Shown here in pieces: positions 10,648 to 21,714 of a stretch of 64,000 nt of DNA. The translations under genes were made by a program, and so were the position numbers. Numbering within the stretch: position 1 is the stretch's first letter; every line of letters starts with the position of its first letter. The stretch comes from Xenopus tropicalis. Its lineage: Eukaryota; Chordata; Amphibia; Anura; Pipidae. The stretch spans positions 30,741,712 through 30,805,711 of the forward strand of contig NC_030679.2 of NCBI RefSeq assembly GCF_000004195.4. Direction: 5' to 3'. Below the pieces are notes generated by a model. The model did not search any database. It saw only the letters and a program-made list of their open reading frames with translations, and was not told the origin of the DNA.

Positions 10648-10860
10648 GGGGGCTGAATAATTACGCACACCCCACTTTGCAGTTATTTATTTGTAAAAAA
10701 TGTTTGGAATCGTGTATGATTTTCGTTCCACTTCTCACATGTACACCACTTTGTATTGGTCTTTCACGTGGAATTCCAATTAAATTGATTCATGTTTGTG
10801 ACTGTAATGTGACAAAATGTGGAAAAGTTCAAGGGGGCCGAATACTTTAGCAAGCCACTG
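10648..10860 (-). repeat. Right inverted repeat of Tc1 (upstream of the gene)
   Basis: Inverse of 9255-9468, beginning GGGGGCTGAATAATTACG and ending CAAGCCACTG. It lies upstream of the transposase start. The 156 bp between its inner edge and the ATG would have to hold any promoter, but no TATA box stands out. Confidence 0.92.
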
Positions 10861-10904
10861 TATATATACCTATATACTGTATATATATATATATATATAT
10901 ATCC

Positions 10905-11200
10905 TTCGGAGATCACATAACCAGAAATAATGCAGCTTGAACTGTAACAGAAAGAAGTGTGGAAGCAAAAGGCAAAACTCCATTAGTCCATTAATTGGCT
11001 GATGGGGCCTAGCATGTATGTGTGCTTTGTCGTGTTTGTGTGCACTGTGAATCCTATGATCCCAGGAGGCGGCCCTTAATTCTTAAAATGAGAAATAGCA
11101 CATACTACTAGGAAAGTATATTTTTATGAAAATGGTTTATTTAAATGAAGCAGGGTTTTACATATGTTTATGCAATATATTTTGATAAAAGCCTATAATA
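10905..11200 (-). mobile_element. Internal fragment of a T2-like repeat
   Basis: The sequence from GATCACATAACCAGAAATAATGC through GGCGGCCCTTAATTC to GTTTTACATATG resembles, in inverse orientation, the interior of a very abundant Xenopus repeat that begins TTAAAGGAAAACTATACC. This comparison is from memory. Neither terminus is present, so it is a truncated copy. Confidence 0.55.
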
Positions 11201-11219
11201 AGTAGAAAGCAAAATGTAA

Positions 11220-11330
11220 GAGACAGTAATCACACCAAAATACCTTCCCACTGGCAATAAAGTGAGTTGCCAGTGGGAAGGCATATGCCCCTGGTAGCCA
11301 AGATTAACCACAGATGACTAATCTCCCTGT
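11220..11330. repeat. Hairpin-containing repeat fragment
   Basis: A perfect 15-bp inverted repeat, CCTTCCCACTGGCAA at 11243-11257 and TTGCCAGTGGGAAGG at 11267-11281, encloses a 9-base loop. Similar hairpins occur in frog dispersed repeats, so a transposon origin is likelier than a structured RNA. Confidence 0.5.
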
Positions 11331-11538
11331 GGGCCATCACTCTAAACGTAGCTTTCCCACAGCAGTCCAGATATGACAAAGATGGCCTAACAAGATTACA
11401 AAAGGTTGAGCTGCTGTGGACAACTTGGAAGGAATGGACCTACTGTTATAGGGATTATAAACCTAATACAGCAAGTTCAATACAGTATATACAATTAATT
11501 GTTTCTTCCCATATTCTTTAGTAGGCTTTAGTTCTCCA

Positions 11539-11640
11539 TTAAAGGAAAACTATACCCCCAAACAGTGTAGATCTGTATAAAAATTATTTTAAAAAATTAT
11601 AAATATATATAAAATAAATAATCAAAACTCAAGGAAAACT
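11539..11640 (+). mobile_element. T2-type MITE left end, truncated
   Basis: TTAAAGGAAAACTATACCCC begins at 11539. It matches the T2 family signature TTAAAG with a TTAA target. The right terminus (CTTTAA) is not found downstream, so only the left end is supported. Confidence 0.6.
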
Positions 11641-12525
11641 TGCATAGAATAGGTTCATCCATAGCATAATAAAAGATAATATAACTTGAAGTTCCCCACA
11701 CCAGCATATATATTTTCCTGTACCAAGTACAATTCTGCTTGAAAATATATTGGCTGGCATTGCTTTGTACTTATAGGGTACCTATCTGACCAATGACATT
11801 GCGGCATTCCATAATACTGGAGAAATACCCAGCAGTGATGGGTAATCATGTAGCCTAACTTAATGTGCATAGAATAATAAAGTTTCAGTATAATGCTTAC
11901 TTAGTCTTGTTATTTTAGTAACAATTCCTAGAGACTGCTCCAAAGGAGGGTAAGTGTTTGTACAGCAGTTCCACATTCCTATGGACATGCATATTCAAAC
12001 ATTTACATGTTGTCAGTGCATCTTGCCCTTGCAAGATAATCTTGTCTATTGAAATATACTCAAGGGGTCTTTAAGGTTGAAGGCACTAACCTAGAGACGT
12101 CTTACTTCTCCCACAGTCATCTTTATGTGGAATGATCAGGGGTAAGACCTGAAAATAAACTGTATAATTAGTTTAGAAGCAAATACATAAAAATTATCTG
12201 CCTTACAGAAAGGGCTTTCTTTACCTGCAGTATCCTCAGAATGTATATGGCACCTTTATAGATACATATTAATAATAATTCACAATATAGTGAAATATAA
12301 CTATATTTGAGCATTTTTCAGTAGCTGTTGCTTAAATGTAACACTAGTTCCCATTCTGAGCCAACGTCCGAGTCCCAGATCCCCATATTCACTGGCAGCA
12401 TTAAGAAGCAATGCAATGATTTTGTGAAAGAGGAAATGGCAAAGCAAGTAACAGTTCAATGTATTTATAGGGATGACTTTAAAGTTTCAATAGGAATGCA
12501 AGCAAGACTCATTTGACCCAAGAGC
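11641..12525. other. No gene recognised
   Basis: AT-rich sequence without identifiable exons, RNA genes or transposon ends. A 62-codon frame at 12328-12516 shows no domain. Confidence 0.45.
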
Positions 12526-12760
12526 AGGGGTTAATTATCCACTGAGCATGGTCCATCAGCAATGTGAACAAGTCAGAAGGTTAATTACATTCCACTAAAT
12601 AGTCTCAGAAGCAGCAAACGGATTAATTACTCTTTGACCTAACCTACAGCTATGAACTTGCTCTGACACAGTAAGCACATCAATCAAACCTCTTCAGAAT
12701 GACCAGCAAGTGGGAATAAAGGGGTTAATGCCAATTACTTCCGACCCTCTTCTAATATAG
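12526..12760. promoter_or_regulatory. Candidate enhancer with homeodomain-site cluster
   Basis: Three TAATTA cores occur at 12532, 12582 and 12624, each followed by C or T and preceded by GGT or GAT. A fourth, looser site (CCAATTAC) lies near 12735. TTGACCT near 12634, a nuclear-receptor half-site, lies between them. The segment shows no transposon signature and no low-complexity run. Such clustering is what distal developmental enhancers look like, but AT-rich DNA yields TAATTA often, so the function is inferred only. Confidence 0.3.
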
Positions 12761-13242
12761 GTGTCTTATGAACAACTAAAGTCCGTGGGTTTCGTCTTTC
12801 TCTTATTTAGTCACCCAGTGGAGGATCACCAAAACAAACTGCAAAGCAATGAAATGCGGTATGGATGCTTAAGTAGTGAGTTAGCAAGTTTAAGTAATAG
12901 TTACCTGCCATGCAGATTCAATATCTTGCACTTACGAGAACTAACAGATCTGCATGGAATGATAAATCATAAATCATTGCACAACCTAATTCTCCAAAGT
13001 AGGGATTTCCTGTAAATGCAAGACTTAATAAGAATAAGCCCCACCCAACAAGTAATCATTTAACACAATGTTCACAAACTTTTTTTCTATACTAGCCCAA
13101 AATATTTTTTATGTCTCAAAGAGCGATTTAACTCCTACCTAAAGCTTATATGCACGAGCCTCAAGGTTCAACATCTCTATAATAGTATATAGACCCAGGC
13201 CTTAACAGTAGTCACAGGAGCTCCCCATCTTGGATTCTGTTA
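12761..13242. other. No gene recognised
   Basis: Contains an 84-codon plus-strand open frame (12761-13015) without recognisable domain, preceded by no convincing splice acceptor. Probably a chance frame. Confidence 0.4.
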
Positions 13243-13798
13243 GAATTAATGAGCTGGAGAGAGTGCAGAGACGTGCAACTAAACTGGTAAAGGGGATGGA
13301 AGATTTAAACTATGAGGTGAGACTGTCGAGGTTGGGGTTGTTTTCTCTGGAAAAGAGGCGCTTGCGAGGGGACATGATTACTCTGTACAAGTACATTAGA
13401 GGGGATTATAGGCAGATAGGGGATGTTCTTTTTTCCCATAAAAACAATCAACGCACCAGAGGTCACCCCTTTAGATTAGAGGAAAGGAGCTTCCATTTGA
13501 AGCAGCGTAGGTGGTTTTTCACGGTGAGGGCAGTGAGGTTATGGAATGCCCTTCCTAGTGATGTGGTAATGGCAGATTCTGTTAATGCCTTTAAGAGGGG
13601 CCTGGATGAGTTCTTGATCAATCAGAATATCCAAGGCTATTGTGATACTAATATCTACAGTTAGTACTAGTGGTTGTATTTATAGTTTATGTATGTGAGT
13701 GTATAGATTGGTAGGTGTGGGTTAGGTGTGCTGGGTTTACTTGGATGGGTTGAACTTGATGGACACAGGTCTTTTTTCAACCCTATGTAACTATGTTA
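13243..13798 (+). pseudogene. CR1-type LINE 3' end, RT C-terminal tail
   Basis: A 5'-truncated copy starting in the [17 protein letters not shown] segment. It continues in one open frame to the natural end GYCDTNIYS (stop near 13664), then through the 3' UTR to the CAACCCTATGTAACTATG tail. It is nearly the same as the end of the 30735-32996 copy (for example [20 protein letters not shown] and [20 protein letters not shown]), indicating a fairly recent insertion. It lacks the catalytic RT core, so it is inactive. Confidence 0.92.
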
Positions 13799-14100
13799 GA
13801 AGTGTCAGTGACACTGCACATGCTCAGTGAGCTCTGGGCAGCTGTTGATAAGCTAAGCTTAGGGGTCATCACATATAAGCTGATACTGCAGGTTTGATTA
13901 TTACATTCTAATTGCACTGGTTTCTTGTAATTACATTTTGCATTCATTTTACATTAATTCCAAATCAGCCTTATATTGTGACATTTATATTCTATATACA
14001 CAGTGCATTGTGAGTGGGTCCCTAACTCAGTAACTGACATCAGCACAGTGTTGTCAATCAGCAGAAAAAAATATGGGAAGCTACTGGGGCATCTTTGGAG
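13799..14100. repeat. Probable dispersed repeat
   Basis: The words GACACTGCACATGCTCAGTG and GAGCTCTGGGCAGCTGTTGA recall a common frog repeat. No terminal repeats were delimited, so the call rests on recognition and is weak. Confidence 0.35.
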
Positions 14101-15238
14101 GCACAGATCTTCCCTTCTAAAGAATTGTGGTTCTGTTGGGCTAGTACAAAATCCAAACCATAATACGCAGCATTTCTAACCTTTTGTTAAACTTTAGTGT
14201 CTTTTAATAATCCAGTCTTTGTGCTGTTTGACTAGAGCACCAGATTGCTTTAAACCTGGGTGTCTTGGAGCAGTGGCCAGGGGAGCTGAGCCTGAAGGTC
14301 AGTTAGGGTGAGAATTGGTAAGAATGGGCATTTGTTCTTCTAATCACACCGGAGTCCAACTTGAAGGTCAGTTTTGGGAATATTTTGGGTAATTAAACCA
14401 GGAATTTAGAAAGTGAATAAACAAAATGATGCATCCTCCATACACTGGTTTTACCAACTGCTAGGTTAAATAATGCCTGAATAATGGCTGGAAACGGAGA
14501 GGGTCTGAACAAGGTAAGTAGTAAAAACCAGATGGCATATTTAAATGACAGGACAGAAACAAAAGAAAGTAATGTCGAAAAATCCCACAAAGATGAAATA
14601 ATTTTAATTGCCTCGGAATATCAAGGTCTACATTATACTTAAAGTTAATATGTGCTGCCCCTTTGGAGTTAAACCTTTCCATTATCAAGTCTAGAAGCAT
14701 ATATACAATATTTATCCAATGGTTTTAAAGTAAGTCCATGTCTTTAAAACCAACCCACAGGAAAATCACTGCCAGGCCAAGGCTTTAGGGCATACTGCAG
14801 TTAACGTGACCGACCCTGTAATTGATATATCTATATTCCAGCTAGTTAGGGATTTCCTTGGGACTGACCTAAGAGTATTAAAAACAGCAACCTATATGGA
14901 TTTCAAGTAAATTTTAATATTAGACTCATTAAGTTGATTTTCTGGGGGAGAACACAAGTAATTAGCAGGCCATTTCCAGCATACAAATGTTATATATTCA
15001 TGAGCTTTGAAAAATTCAGCAGATGGGAAAAAATTATCAGGGGCGGCCAAGCCAATCAGAAGAGCAATGTTTTGCTTTACAAAATCCATCCTAATAGGAA
15101 ACCTCAGCAGAATTCCATGGTGGTATATTTCAGCTAGGAATAGCAAAAAGAAGTTCATTTGCAATGAAAATTCAAAAGTTCAACGTAGCTGTTCGAAAAT
15201 GTTTTCTCTCTCTCTCTCTATACAGAGATTCATAGATG
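14101..15238. other. No gene recognised
   Basis: Unique-looking AT-rich sequence. A splice-donor-like AAGGTAAGTAG at 14511-14521 has no matching open exon upstream in any frame. Short CT repeats lie near 15206-15220 at the edge of the GATA array. Confidence 0.4.
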
Positions 15239-15323
15239 ACAGATAGATAGATAGATGATAGATAGATAGATAAATAGAAAGATATTTAGATAGATAAATA
15301 GATAGATAGATAGATAGATAAAT

Positions 15324-15393
<70 letters not shown>

Positions 15394-15394
15394 G

Positions 15395-15478
<84 letters not shown>

Positions 15479-15519
15479 GATAGATAGATAGATAATAGAT
15501 AGATAGATGATAGATGATT

Positions 15520-15566
<47 letters not shown>

Positions 15567-15576
15567 GATAGATCGA
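15239..15576. repeat. GATA tetranucleotide microsatellite, about 340 bp
   Basis: Near-continuous GATA units with interruptions (GATGATA, TAAATAGAAAGATA). It is long enough for length polymorphism to be expected. GATA arrays are common in vertebrates and are not by themselves evidence of sex linkage. Confidence 0.97.
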
Positions 15577-16096
15577 TTTTAGTAAATTTAATTAGATTTT
15601 AGTAAATAAAATGCAGAACACTGAAGAAACAAGAATACTATTGGCTTGATGACCATTTTTCTCTTTTTACTCCCCCATGTCCGTAGTTGTGCCTACACTA
15701 CCCTGTGCTGTAATAGTTTTAAAAATAATGATGAAACAAGTTCCTATATAGAAGTACAAATTATTTCACTGCTTGTAGCCAGTCAAATGTTTGCTCAGAC
15801 AGTAGATCAATAAATGCTACTTGCTTGTTAGTTGTTATGGATTAGTAGACAATGTAAAGGATGTCCATTTTAATAACACCCCCAGTTTCTTGCTACCTAT
15901 AAGTCTTTATAATAATATCAGAGCAGTAAAAAGCCCATCTGCTTTGGGTTTCCCTACACTTTTCTAAAGAAGAACCATATTCTTGGTCAATACATGTTAT
16001 GGAACAAGGCACTTAATGATCCATGCAGGGATATTGCTTGCCCATTCTTTAAAATTCCCAGTTAGAACATGTATAGATCTGACACCCAGATCCATA
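15577..16096. other. No gene recognised
   Basis: AT-rich noncoding sequence with no recognised repeat boundary. Confidence 0.4.
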
Positions 16097-16399
16097 CACT
16101 ACATGGCAAGAATATAGACACCTCTCTTACTTAATGGATTTAGCCATTTCAGCCACACCGATTAATTACAGGTAGATAAAATCAAGCATTCAACCATACA
16201 ATCTCCTCAGCCAAATTGGTTCTACTGAAAAACTTTTAAATGTGGCACTGTCATTGAATGCCACCTTTCCAACAAATCAGTTTGTGAAGTGCCTGCCATG
16301 TTAGACCTTCCCTGGTCAAAAGTTAGTGCTTTTTTGAAGAGGAAATCTTTAGACAAAACCAACGTAACCATGATTTAGTAGGCCACACAAGCTGTTGTA

Positions 16400-17410
16400 A
16401 CACTCACTACAAGCCTAAGATGACCATACAGTAGGTCAAGGTGTCAGGTGCTGTGATGTAAAGCAATGCTGCTATTGGAGCAGTGGAAGCCCATTCTCTG
16501 GAGTAATGAATAGAGATGTAGCGAACTGTTCGCCGGCGATGTTCGCCACTTTGGGTTCGCCGCGGTTTTTTTTTGTTGCCGCGTTTTTTCGCCTTGGTTT
16601 TTCCGCCGCGTTTTTCCGCCGCATTTTATCGCCTATGCATATACATAGGAATAGCTTGCGGGTTTTTTTTGGCGTCTTTTTTGGCGGTTTTTTTTTTGCG
16701 ATTTTTTTTTTTTTTGGCTTTTTTTTACAAAGTATTTTTCAGAGAAATTTTTGCTTGATCCCCCTCCTGCATGCCACTGTCCAGGTCGTGGCACCCTTTA
16801 AACAACTTTAAAATCAGTTTTCTGGCCAGAAATGGCTTTTCTAGGTTTTAAAGTTCGCCTTCCCATTGAAGTCTATGGGGTTCGCAAAGTTCGCGAATAT
16901 TCGCGAGTTTTGCCGAAAGTCCGCGAACGGGTCCGCGAACATTTTTGGCGATGTTCGCTACATCCCTAGTAATGAAACACACATTACCATCTGGAAGTCT
17001 GATAGATTAATTTGAGTACAGGAGATGCCAGGGGACAAATACGTGCCACCCTTAAGTTTGGTGGAGTAATGATCTGGGGTTGTTTTTCATGGTTTGGGCT
17101 AAGACTATAAACTGCAGTGAATAGAACTCTTACAGCATGCAGTCATGTGCTTCCAACTTTGTTGCAACAGTTTGGAGAGGGTCCTTTTCTGTTTTCTGTA
17201 TGATAAAGCCTCTGTGCAAAGCGAGGTCAATAGAAAATACTGAGCCTGGTGTGAATGAACTTGATTGGCTTGTACAGAGACCAGACCTGAACTGCCACAA
17301 GAGCTTCAGTGCCTGACCTTACTGATACCCTTCCGTCTGATTTGGAGCAAATCCCACCCAGCCTTTGGAAAAACATGGATGGGTTATAGCAGCAAAGGGG
17401 CCAACGGTTT
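16400..17410 (+). pseudogene. Decayed Tc1-like transposase
   Basis: Fragments appear in order on the plus strand. Before the MITE (16440-16510) come words resembling the W-x-x-V-L-W-S-D-E approach to the first catalytic Asp, ending TTCTCTGGAGTAATGAA. After it come VKFGGVMIWGCFSWFG (17050-17095), the LPTLLQQFGEGPF region (17150-17195), a decayed HDN/K-A block, and the D-W-x-x-Q-R-P-D-L-N-like block near 17265-17300. The end AAAGGGGCCAAC corresponds to the usual A-A-K-G-G C-terminus. It has multiple stops and frameshifts and is dead. Confidence 0.8.
16511..16968. mobile_element. hAT-like MITE inserted in the Tc1 relic
   Basis: The ends TAGAGATGTAGCGAAC and GTTCGCTACATCCCTA are inverse repeats. 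An exact 8-bp duplication GTAATGAA flanks the element (16503-16510 and 16969-16976), the target length of hAT transposons. Inside are T-rich runs and GTTCGC/GCGAAC words, and the minus of the right half reads as the CG-rich arm. No transposase. The 101-codon frame at 16506-16811 is a repeat artefact. Confidence 0.92.
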
Positions 17411-17487
17411 TGAAATTAAATTTTCAATAAATATATTCTGTTTGGCCAGGTGTGTGTGTGTCTAAATACATATGGCCATGTCGTGTA

Positions 17488-17765
17488 TGTGTTTTGTGTG
17501 CATATTTCTGTGTATTTGTCATTATCATGTTGTGTCATTATCATACACATGCACAGATGTCTCAATAAAGAAATGACACTGTATTTTATATCATACCCTT
17601 CAGTAGATACTAAGTAATCACTGCTAGTCTGTGATGCTTTCATATGAATTCAAAATTTCAGTACTGATGGAAAGCAGCCACTCAAAGTCTCAAAAAAGCC
17701 CTAAAAAGATGTTAAATAAAAGCTAAAGAGATAATTAACATTTGTACAATAGCTGTACAATTTTT
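17488..17765. other. No feature recognised
   Basis: Unique-looking sequence between the Tc1 relic and a CR1 tail. Confidence 0.4.
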
Positions 17766-17922
17766 GTGATACTAATATCTACAGTTAGTATTAATGTTTG
17801 TATATATAGTTTATGTATGTAAGTGTATAGATTGGTAAGTATAGGTTGTGTGTGCTGGGTTTGCTTGGAAGGGTTGAACTTGATGGACTCTGGTCTTTTT
17901 TCAACCCTATGTAACTATGTTC
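17766..17922 (+). mobile_element. CR1-type LINE, 3' UTR only
   Basis: Begins TGATACTAATATCTACAGTT (the last codons and stop of the CR1 ORF) and runs to CAACCCTATGTAACTATG. It is a very short 5'-truncated insertion, matching the 3' end of the copy at 30735-32996. Confidence 0.9.
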
Positions 17923-19008
17923 ACTAAATCCATACAGGTATGTGCTACAGATTTGTTGGAAATAGATCACTTACCCTGTTACATTCAAAGCTTTCTGTTT
18001 CTTACTGGTATACTGGTTTCACTTGAAACGTCACCTCGCTGATTACTGGGCCCTCCCAATATCAGGTGATTGCTTCTCGGAAATGTGACAGTCAGTGTTT
18101 GAGCCACAATCACCTAACAGTTGTAGACCGCATTGCAGGCGATTGCTGCACAAATCAGTTTTTATATATCCACAGATCTATGGATTTGAATTGCCTTGTG
18201 AGCAAAAACACCCCAATAATGACCAGTTCTCTCATTTTTTGAAGCTCATGCGCTTGTTCTGTACAGCCTCCCCCCTTCTGTTCCATAAAGGGCTCAGTTT
18301 AAAGCCCAGGTGGCGAGGACTATGTCTATGACATGTAGCAACTATGGAGTATTTGTTTCTTAGTTATTGAACTGAGAGTGACTGACCTGTATTTGCCCAC
18401 AGATCACAGTTGCTGGAAATGTCTTACCAGTACTGAAAACTCATTAAACGGCTCTCATAGGTAAAAAAGCACTGGTGATTGATAGTCCAGACAAACATTA
18501 TTATCCCTAGTGTGGTGATGAGCAAAGTCTTATAAATCCCTTTACTACTTGTTAGACAAGATTATATCTTTAGACAGTGTGTGCATCTTGCTATGTTGTC
18601 TAGCAAGCCCAAAAGCAATTGCTAATTTTGGGTCAACCCCTACACATACACCTTTATATATTTAGTGCAATTACTTTTTCACCTTTGGACTTATCCTGTT
18701 CAGTGTTTGATAGACATGGAGTATTAAATTGAGTGTCAAAATGCAGTTATAATACGGTCTGTCTACTAGTATCAGTGTCTGCTAATATCAATTTAACCAG
18801 TTCTGAGGTTTGCAAATATCTCCCATAGAATCCAGCAGCAGCCTGAGCAGCGAAGATCTTGACATATGTTTTTAGTAATGCAACCACATAATCCTCACTT
18901 TCCAAGGAAGCAAAAGTTTAATCAGTCTGACTGTGTTTCCTGGGAAAACTCTGATGAAGTATCAAAATCTATAAGTTGATGCTGTGTCCCCTGGTCTTTT
19001 CTTGTCAG
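17923..19008. other. No gene recognised
   Basis: Unique-looking noncoding DNA. No repeat ends, structural RNA or open exon identified. Confidence 0.4.
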
Positions 19009-19425
19009 ATGTGAAGATGAAGCATCAATCACCTGTCAGACGCCCACGTCCCCAACCAGGACTTAAAACATGAAATCAGCTGTTTGTAGAAGCCGGGCTG
19101 AAAAAGCTCCCAGGCTACAAGGATGCGTGCAGATGTTCCGAGGACAACAAGTGCCTGCCGCTGTCAGGTGGGATTATTGATGAAATGCCCCTGAGTTCCA
19201 ACTATCTTGGAATTAAGCAAGAAGAAGGAGTGATGCAACAAGGAGAGAAATGAGTGCCGGCAATTAGACCATGAACATCTACAACAGACCTTGGCATGGC
19301 AGTCACACTGTATATGTACTATTGTGTTTGTAAAACATAGTAATCGTATTAGGTTAATGTAAATCTGTTATCTAAGCACAAAATTTACTTATATGGTTAA
19401 ATAAACAGATGAAAAAAACTATCCT
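19009..19425 (+). other. Possible terminal exon or noncoding transcript end
   Basis: A pyrimidine-rich acceptor (GGTCTTTTCTTGTCAG, ending 19008) precedes about 290 bp that are visibly more GC-rich than their surroundings. A canonical AATAAA lies at 19400-19405. All three frames after the acceptor close within about 22 codons (the longest begins VKMKHQSPVRRPRPQP), so it would be mostly 3' UTR or noncoding RNA. I do not recognise a gene. It could equally be unique intergenic sequence with chance signals. Confidence 0.22.
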
Positions 19426-21714
19426 GTACTTGTTCCTTTTTGTATTTTGCCGAAAGTATCACAAAAATGGATGTTATCACTATTTGGTCTAATATATACA
19501 CACTGGAGAATTACAGTATCTACTGTATTGTGTCTAAAGCAACTGGACTTACTGATTTTTCTTGAAATTGTTTCACAGACTATCCAAGTGCTTTTTTTTT
19601 TTGTTTCATTGAGCTTATTCAGTTAGGTGTGTTAGCTCAAATTCACAAAAGTGTTAAAGTTTGCTCCAGTCACAAGGGTACCATGTCTCTCATTGAGGCA
19701 GGTTTCATTTCTTCAATGTAGTTAACTGTAAGTGAGAATGATTGTGAAACCACTGGTGTACTGGATGTCAAAGTGACATTGTATGTTGCTGACAGGTGGT
19801 TTCTTATTCACTTTCCTCTGTTTAGGGATGGGTGTTCCTGTTTGGCACAAATGGCCTCCTTCATACCTCTTGCATACCTATAAAAAATCAAGCCCTTCTT
19901 TCCTACACTAATACGTGTATTTATTAACTTTGGAGCCCATAGCGACCCATTTCAGTCTTTGCTTTGCTTTGTTTTCTAACTTGTAGGAGACCATTCAAAC
20001 TACAGTACTTTCTGATTGGTTGCTATGGACAACATCAACAGTGATGTTTGTCTTTAATGTTAAATACGCTACTAAGACTTAAGCCAAGCATTTATTACCC
20101 AAATCTCCCATTGTCTTCCTAAAGTTGCAGGTAGCACAGACACCATTTCCAAAATACTACTGTACATTGAAAGTCCTTTGCTTAAGCCTAGATCCTAGAT
20201 CTATGTCCATAAACAGCTGAGCCATGCCCAGCCTCACCTAATAATTTGTCTACCTGGCCAACTACCTGTCGTACTCTGGCACCAGGGAGACAGCAAACTG
20301 ATTGGTTGCAAGTCTATCTAGGCCTAGCCCTGGTCTCCATCCCACCTCTACTTGAAAGGCTGGTCCTCCAGCTGTTTGAAAGATCAAACATATATTTTGT
20401 ATATGCCAACATATATTTTCTCCACAAAAGCAATACAATGATAAGAGCTATCTATATGCAATAATGCAACATGCACAGAACAAGCTATGTTGTTTTGGTC
20501 TATTAAACTGAAATGAGTGGGAAAAATACTCTGTTATAAATCAATTTTACTGTGCTACAATACCTGTGTTAAAACAATGTATCACCTCTTGGCAGAAATA
20601 AAATATTTCTAGTTACCCCCAAATTAGCAATAAATGTAGCAGGACTACCGCCCTCTTCTTGATAAACTGCATGCTGCTGTCCTTAGGAATTAATTGACCC
20701 CCCATTCCCGAGACTTCTGTCATTCACTTTCATGGTTACATTTTATTGCTGTTAATAGGGAACTGCCAACAGGTCTATGCTGTGCCATCTGTATAAACCT
20801 CCCTGCAGTTCTTTCAAGTGTACAATGGAACCTCTGTTCAATTGAATATGAATTGTATGAACTACTGCAAATGTCATTAAGTTTACATTTACCTCTGATA
20901 TTTTTAAAATGCTTTCTTCTGTTCTCCAACTCATAAGTTATTCAGTATGAATATTCCACATTTCACAGATAGAATTAATACAGTGGATAATGTACCACCT
21001 ACTGGAATTTATATGGATATTTGGAGTCACAGAGGAGCTCTGTGACCAAAGAAAAGCACTGTTTAAGCGTGCTGCTATTTAAAAATAACCTCAATTTCCA
21101 TTGGCATTGAAGGCTACTGCTATTTCACTCATAAAATGGCTATTGTGCAAATTGCAGGACAGGTTGCAAATGTGCAAAAAAAACATGGTGGTTTGTTCCT
21201 GTTTTTCTACATTGAATCTGCCCTGCACTTTGCAAATGAGGTTTGTAGTCTTGCAGTTGATGCAGTATGAGGTTTTACTTACAGTGATGCAGCAGCTGAA
21301 GCCAGAGGAACCACTCAACTCTTGTTGTTATGACTATATCACTCATAATGCTGTATTTGTCTAAAATACACAAATTAATAAGACTTAAAATGCCCACATT
21401 TCTGTAGGATCTACCCCACACAAACACAGTAGTGGCAGCTGACAACTATCATTGCTGCTGTAAATGCTTTTCCCAAAGCTATCTGGTTGCAGATTTCGAT
21501 TTCACACAATTTCAAACCTGTAATGCGCATGTGCAACGAGATAATTATAGGGGCAGCAGAACATGCGACTGAAGGTGCCCAGGAAAGACCCGTGTCCCAC
21601 CATCCTGCCTACACATTTACCTAAGTAATGTATATGTATGTATAGGGGGAGAGCAGGGGGATCACAAGGATTTTGGGCACCCGGAGCTGTATTTTCATTT
21701 CATTCACCCTGTAG
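19426..21714. other. No gene; one old MITE
   Basis: Mostly unique sequence. Frames of 60-87 codons (20246-20464, 20694-20936, 21101-21364) have no domain, and the last lies within oppositely oriented open frames, a sign of low stop density rather than coding. Confidence 0.4.
19910..20080. mobile_element. Degenerate MITE related to 25637-25793
   Basis: Shares the words TATTTATTAACTTTGGAGCC, CTAACTTGTAGGAGACCATT and GATTGGTTGCTATGGACAAC with the intact element at 25637-25793. The termini are too eroded to define. Confidence 0.5.

Larger units (their letters stand above)
9255..10860 (-). mobile_element. Complete Tc1/mariner element, about 1.6 kb
   Basis: The element begins CAGTGGCTTGCAAAAGTATT and ends in the inverse TACTTTAGCAAGCCACTG, with the TA target at 9253-9254 and 10861-10862. 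Its inverted repeats are long, about 213 bp on each side, as in the IR/DR group of Tc1-like transposons. A single uninterrupted transposase gene lies between them on the minus strand. Ends, target site and coding frame are all intact to the eye, so this copy is either recently active or a recent insertion. The left and right repeats differ at only a few positions. Confidence 0.97.
9229..10902. repeat. TA microsatellite split by the Tc1 insertion
   Basis: TA repeats run at 9229-9250 and again at about 10861-10902, directly outside the Tc1 element. The simplest reading is a single TA-rich locus used as the TA target of the transposon. Confidence 0.8.
16097..17485 (+). mobile_element. Old, end-to-end Tc1 relic split by a MITE
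   Basis: The left end CACTACATGGCAAGAATATA follows TA at 16095-16096. The right end GGCCATGTCGTG is followed by TA at 17486-17487, and the two ends are imperfect inverse repeats, so both termini survive. The body is a decayed transposase. Removing the inserted MITE and its duplication (16511-16976) leaves about 920 bp, shorter than a normal 1.6-kb element, so internal deletions have occurred. This family differs from the Tc1 copies at 9255 and 47649. Confidence 0.85.

Noticed and set aside
14465..14513. Possible 49-nt exon before GTAAGTAG
   Set aside because: The acceptor is weak and all three frames contain stops.
15239..15576. Possible CRISPR-like or regulatory array
   Set aside because: Pure tetranucleotide microsatellite, no spacers; eukaryotic context.
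16506..16811. 101-codon Phe-rich frame
   Set aside because: It lies within the hAT-like MITE and reflects T-runs.
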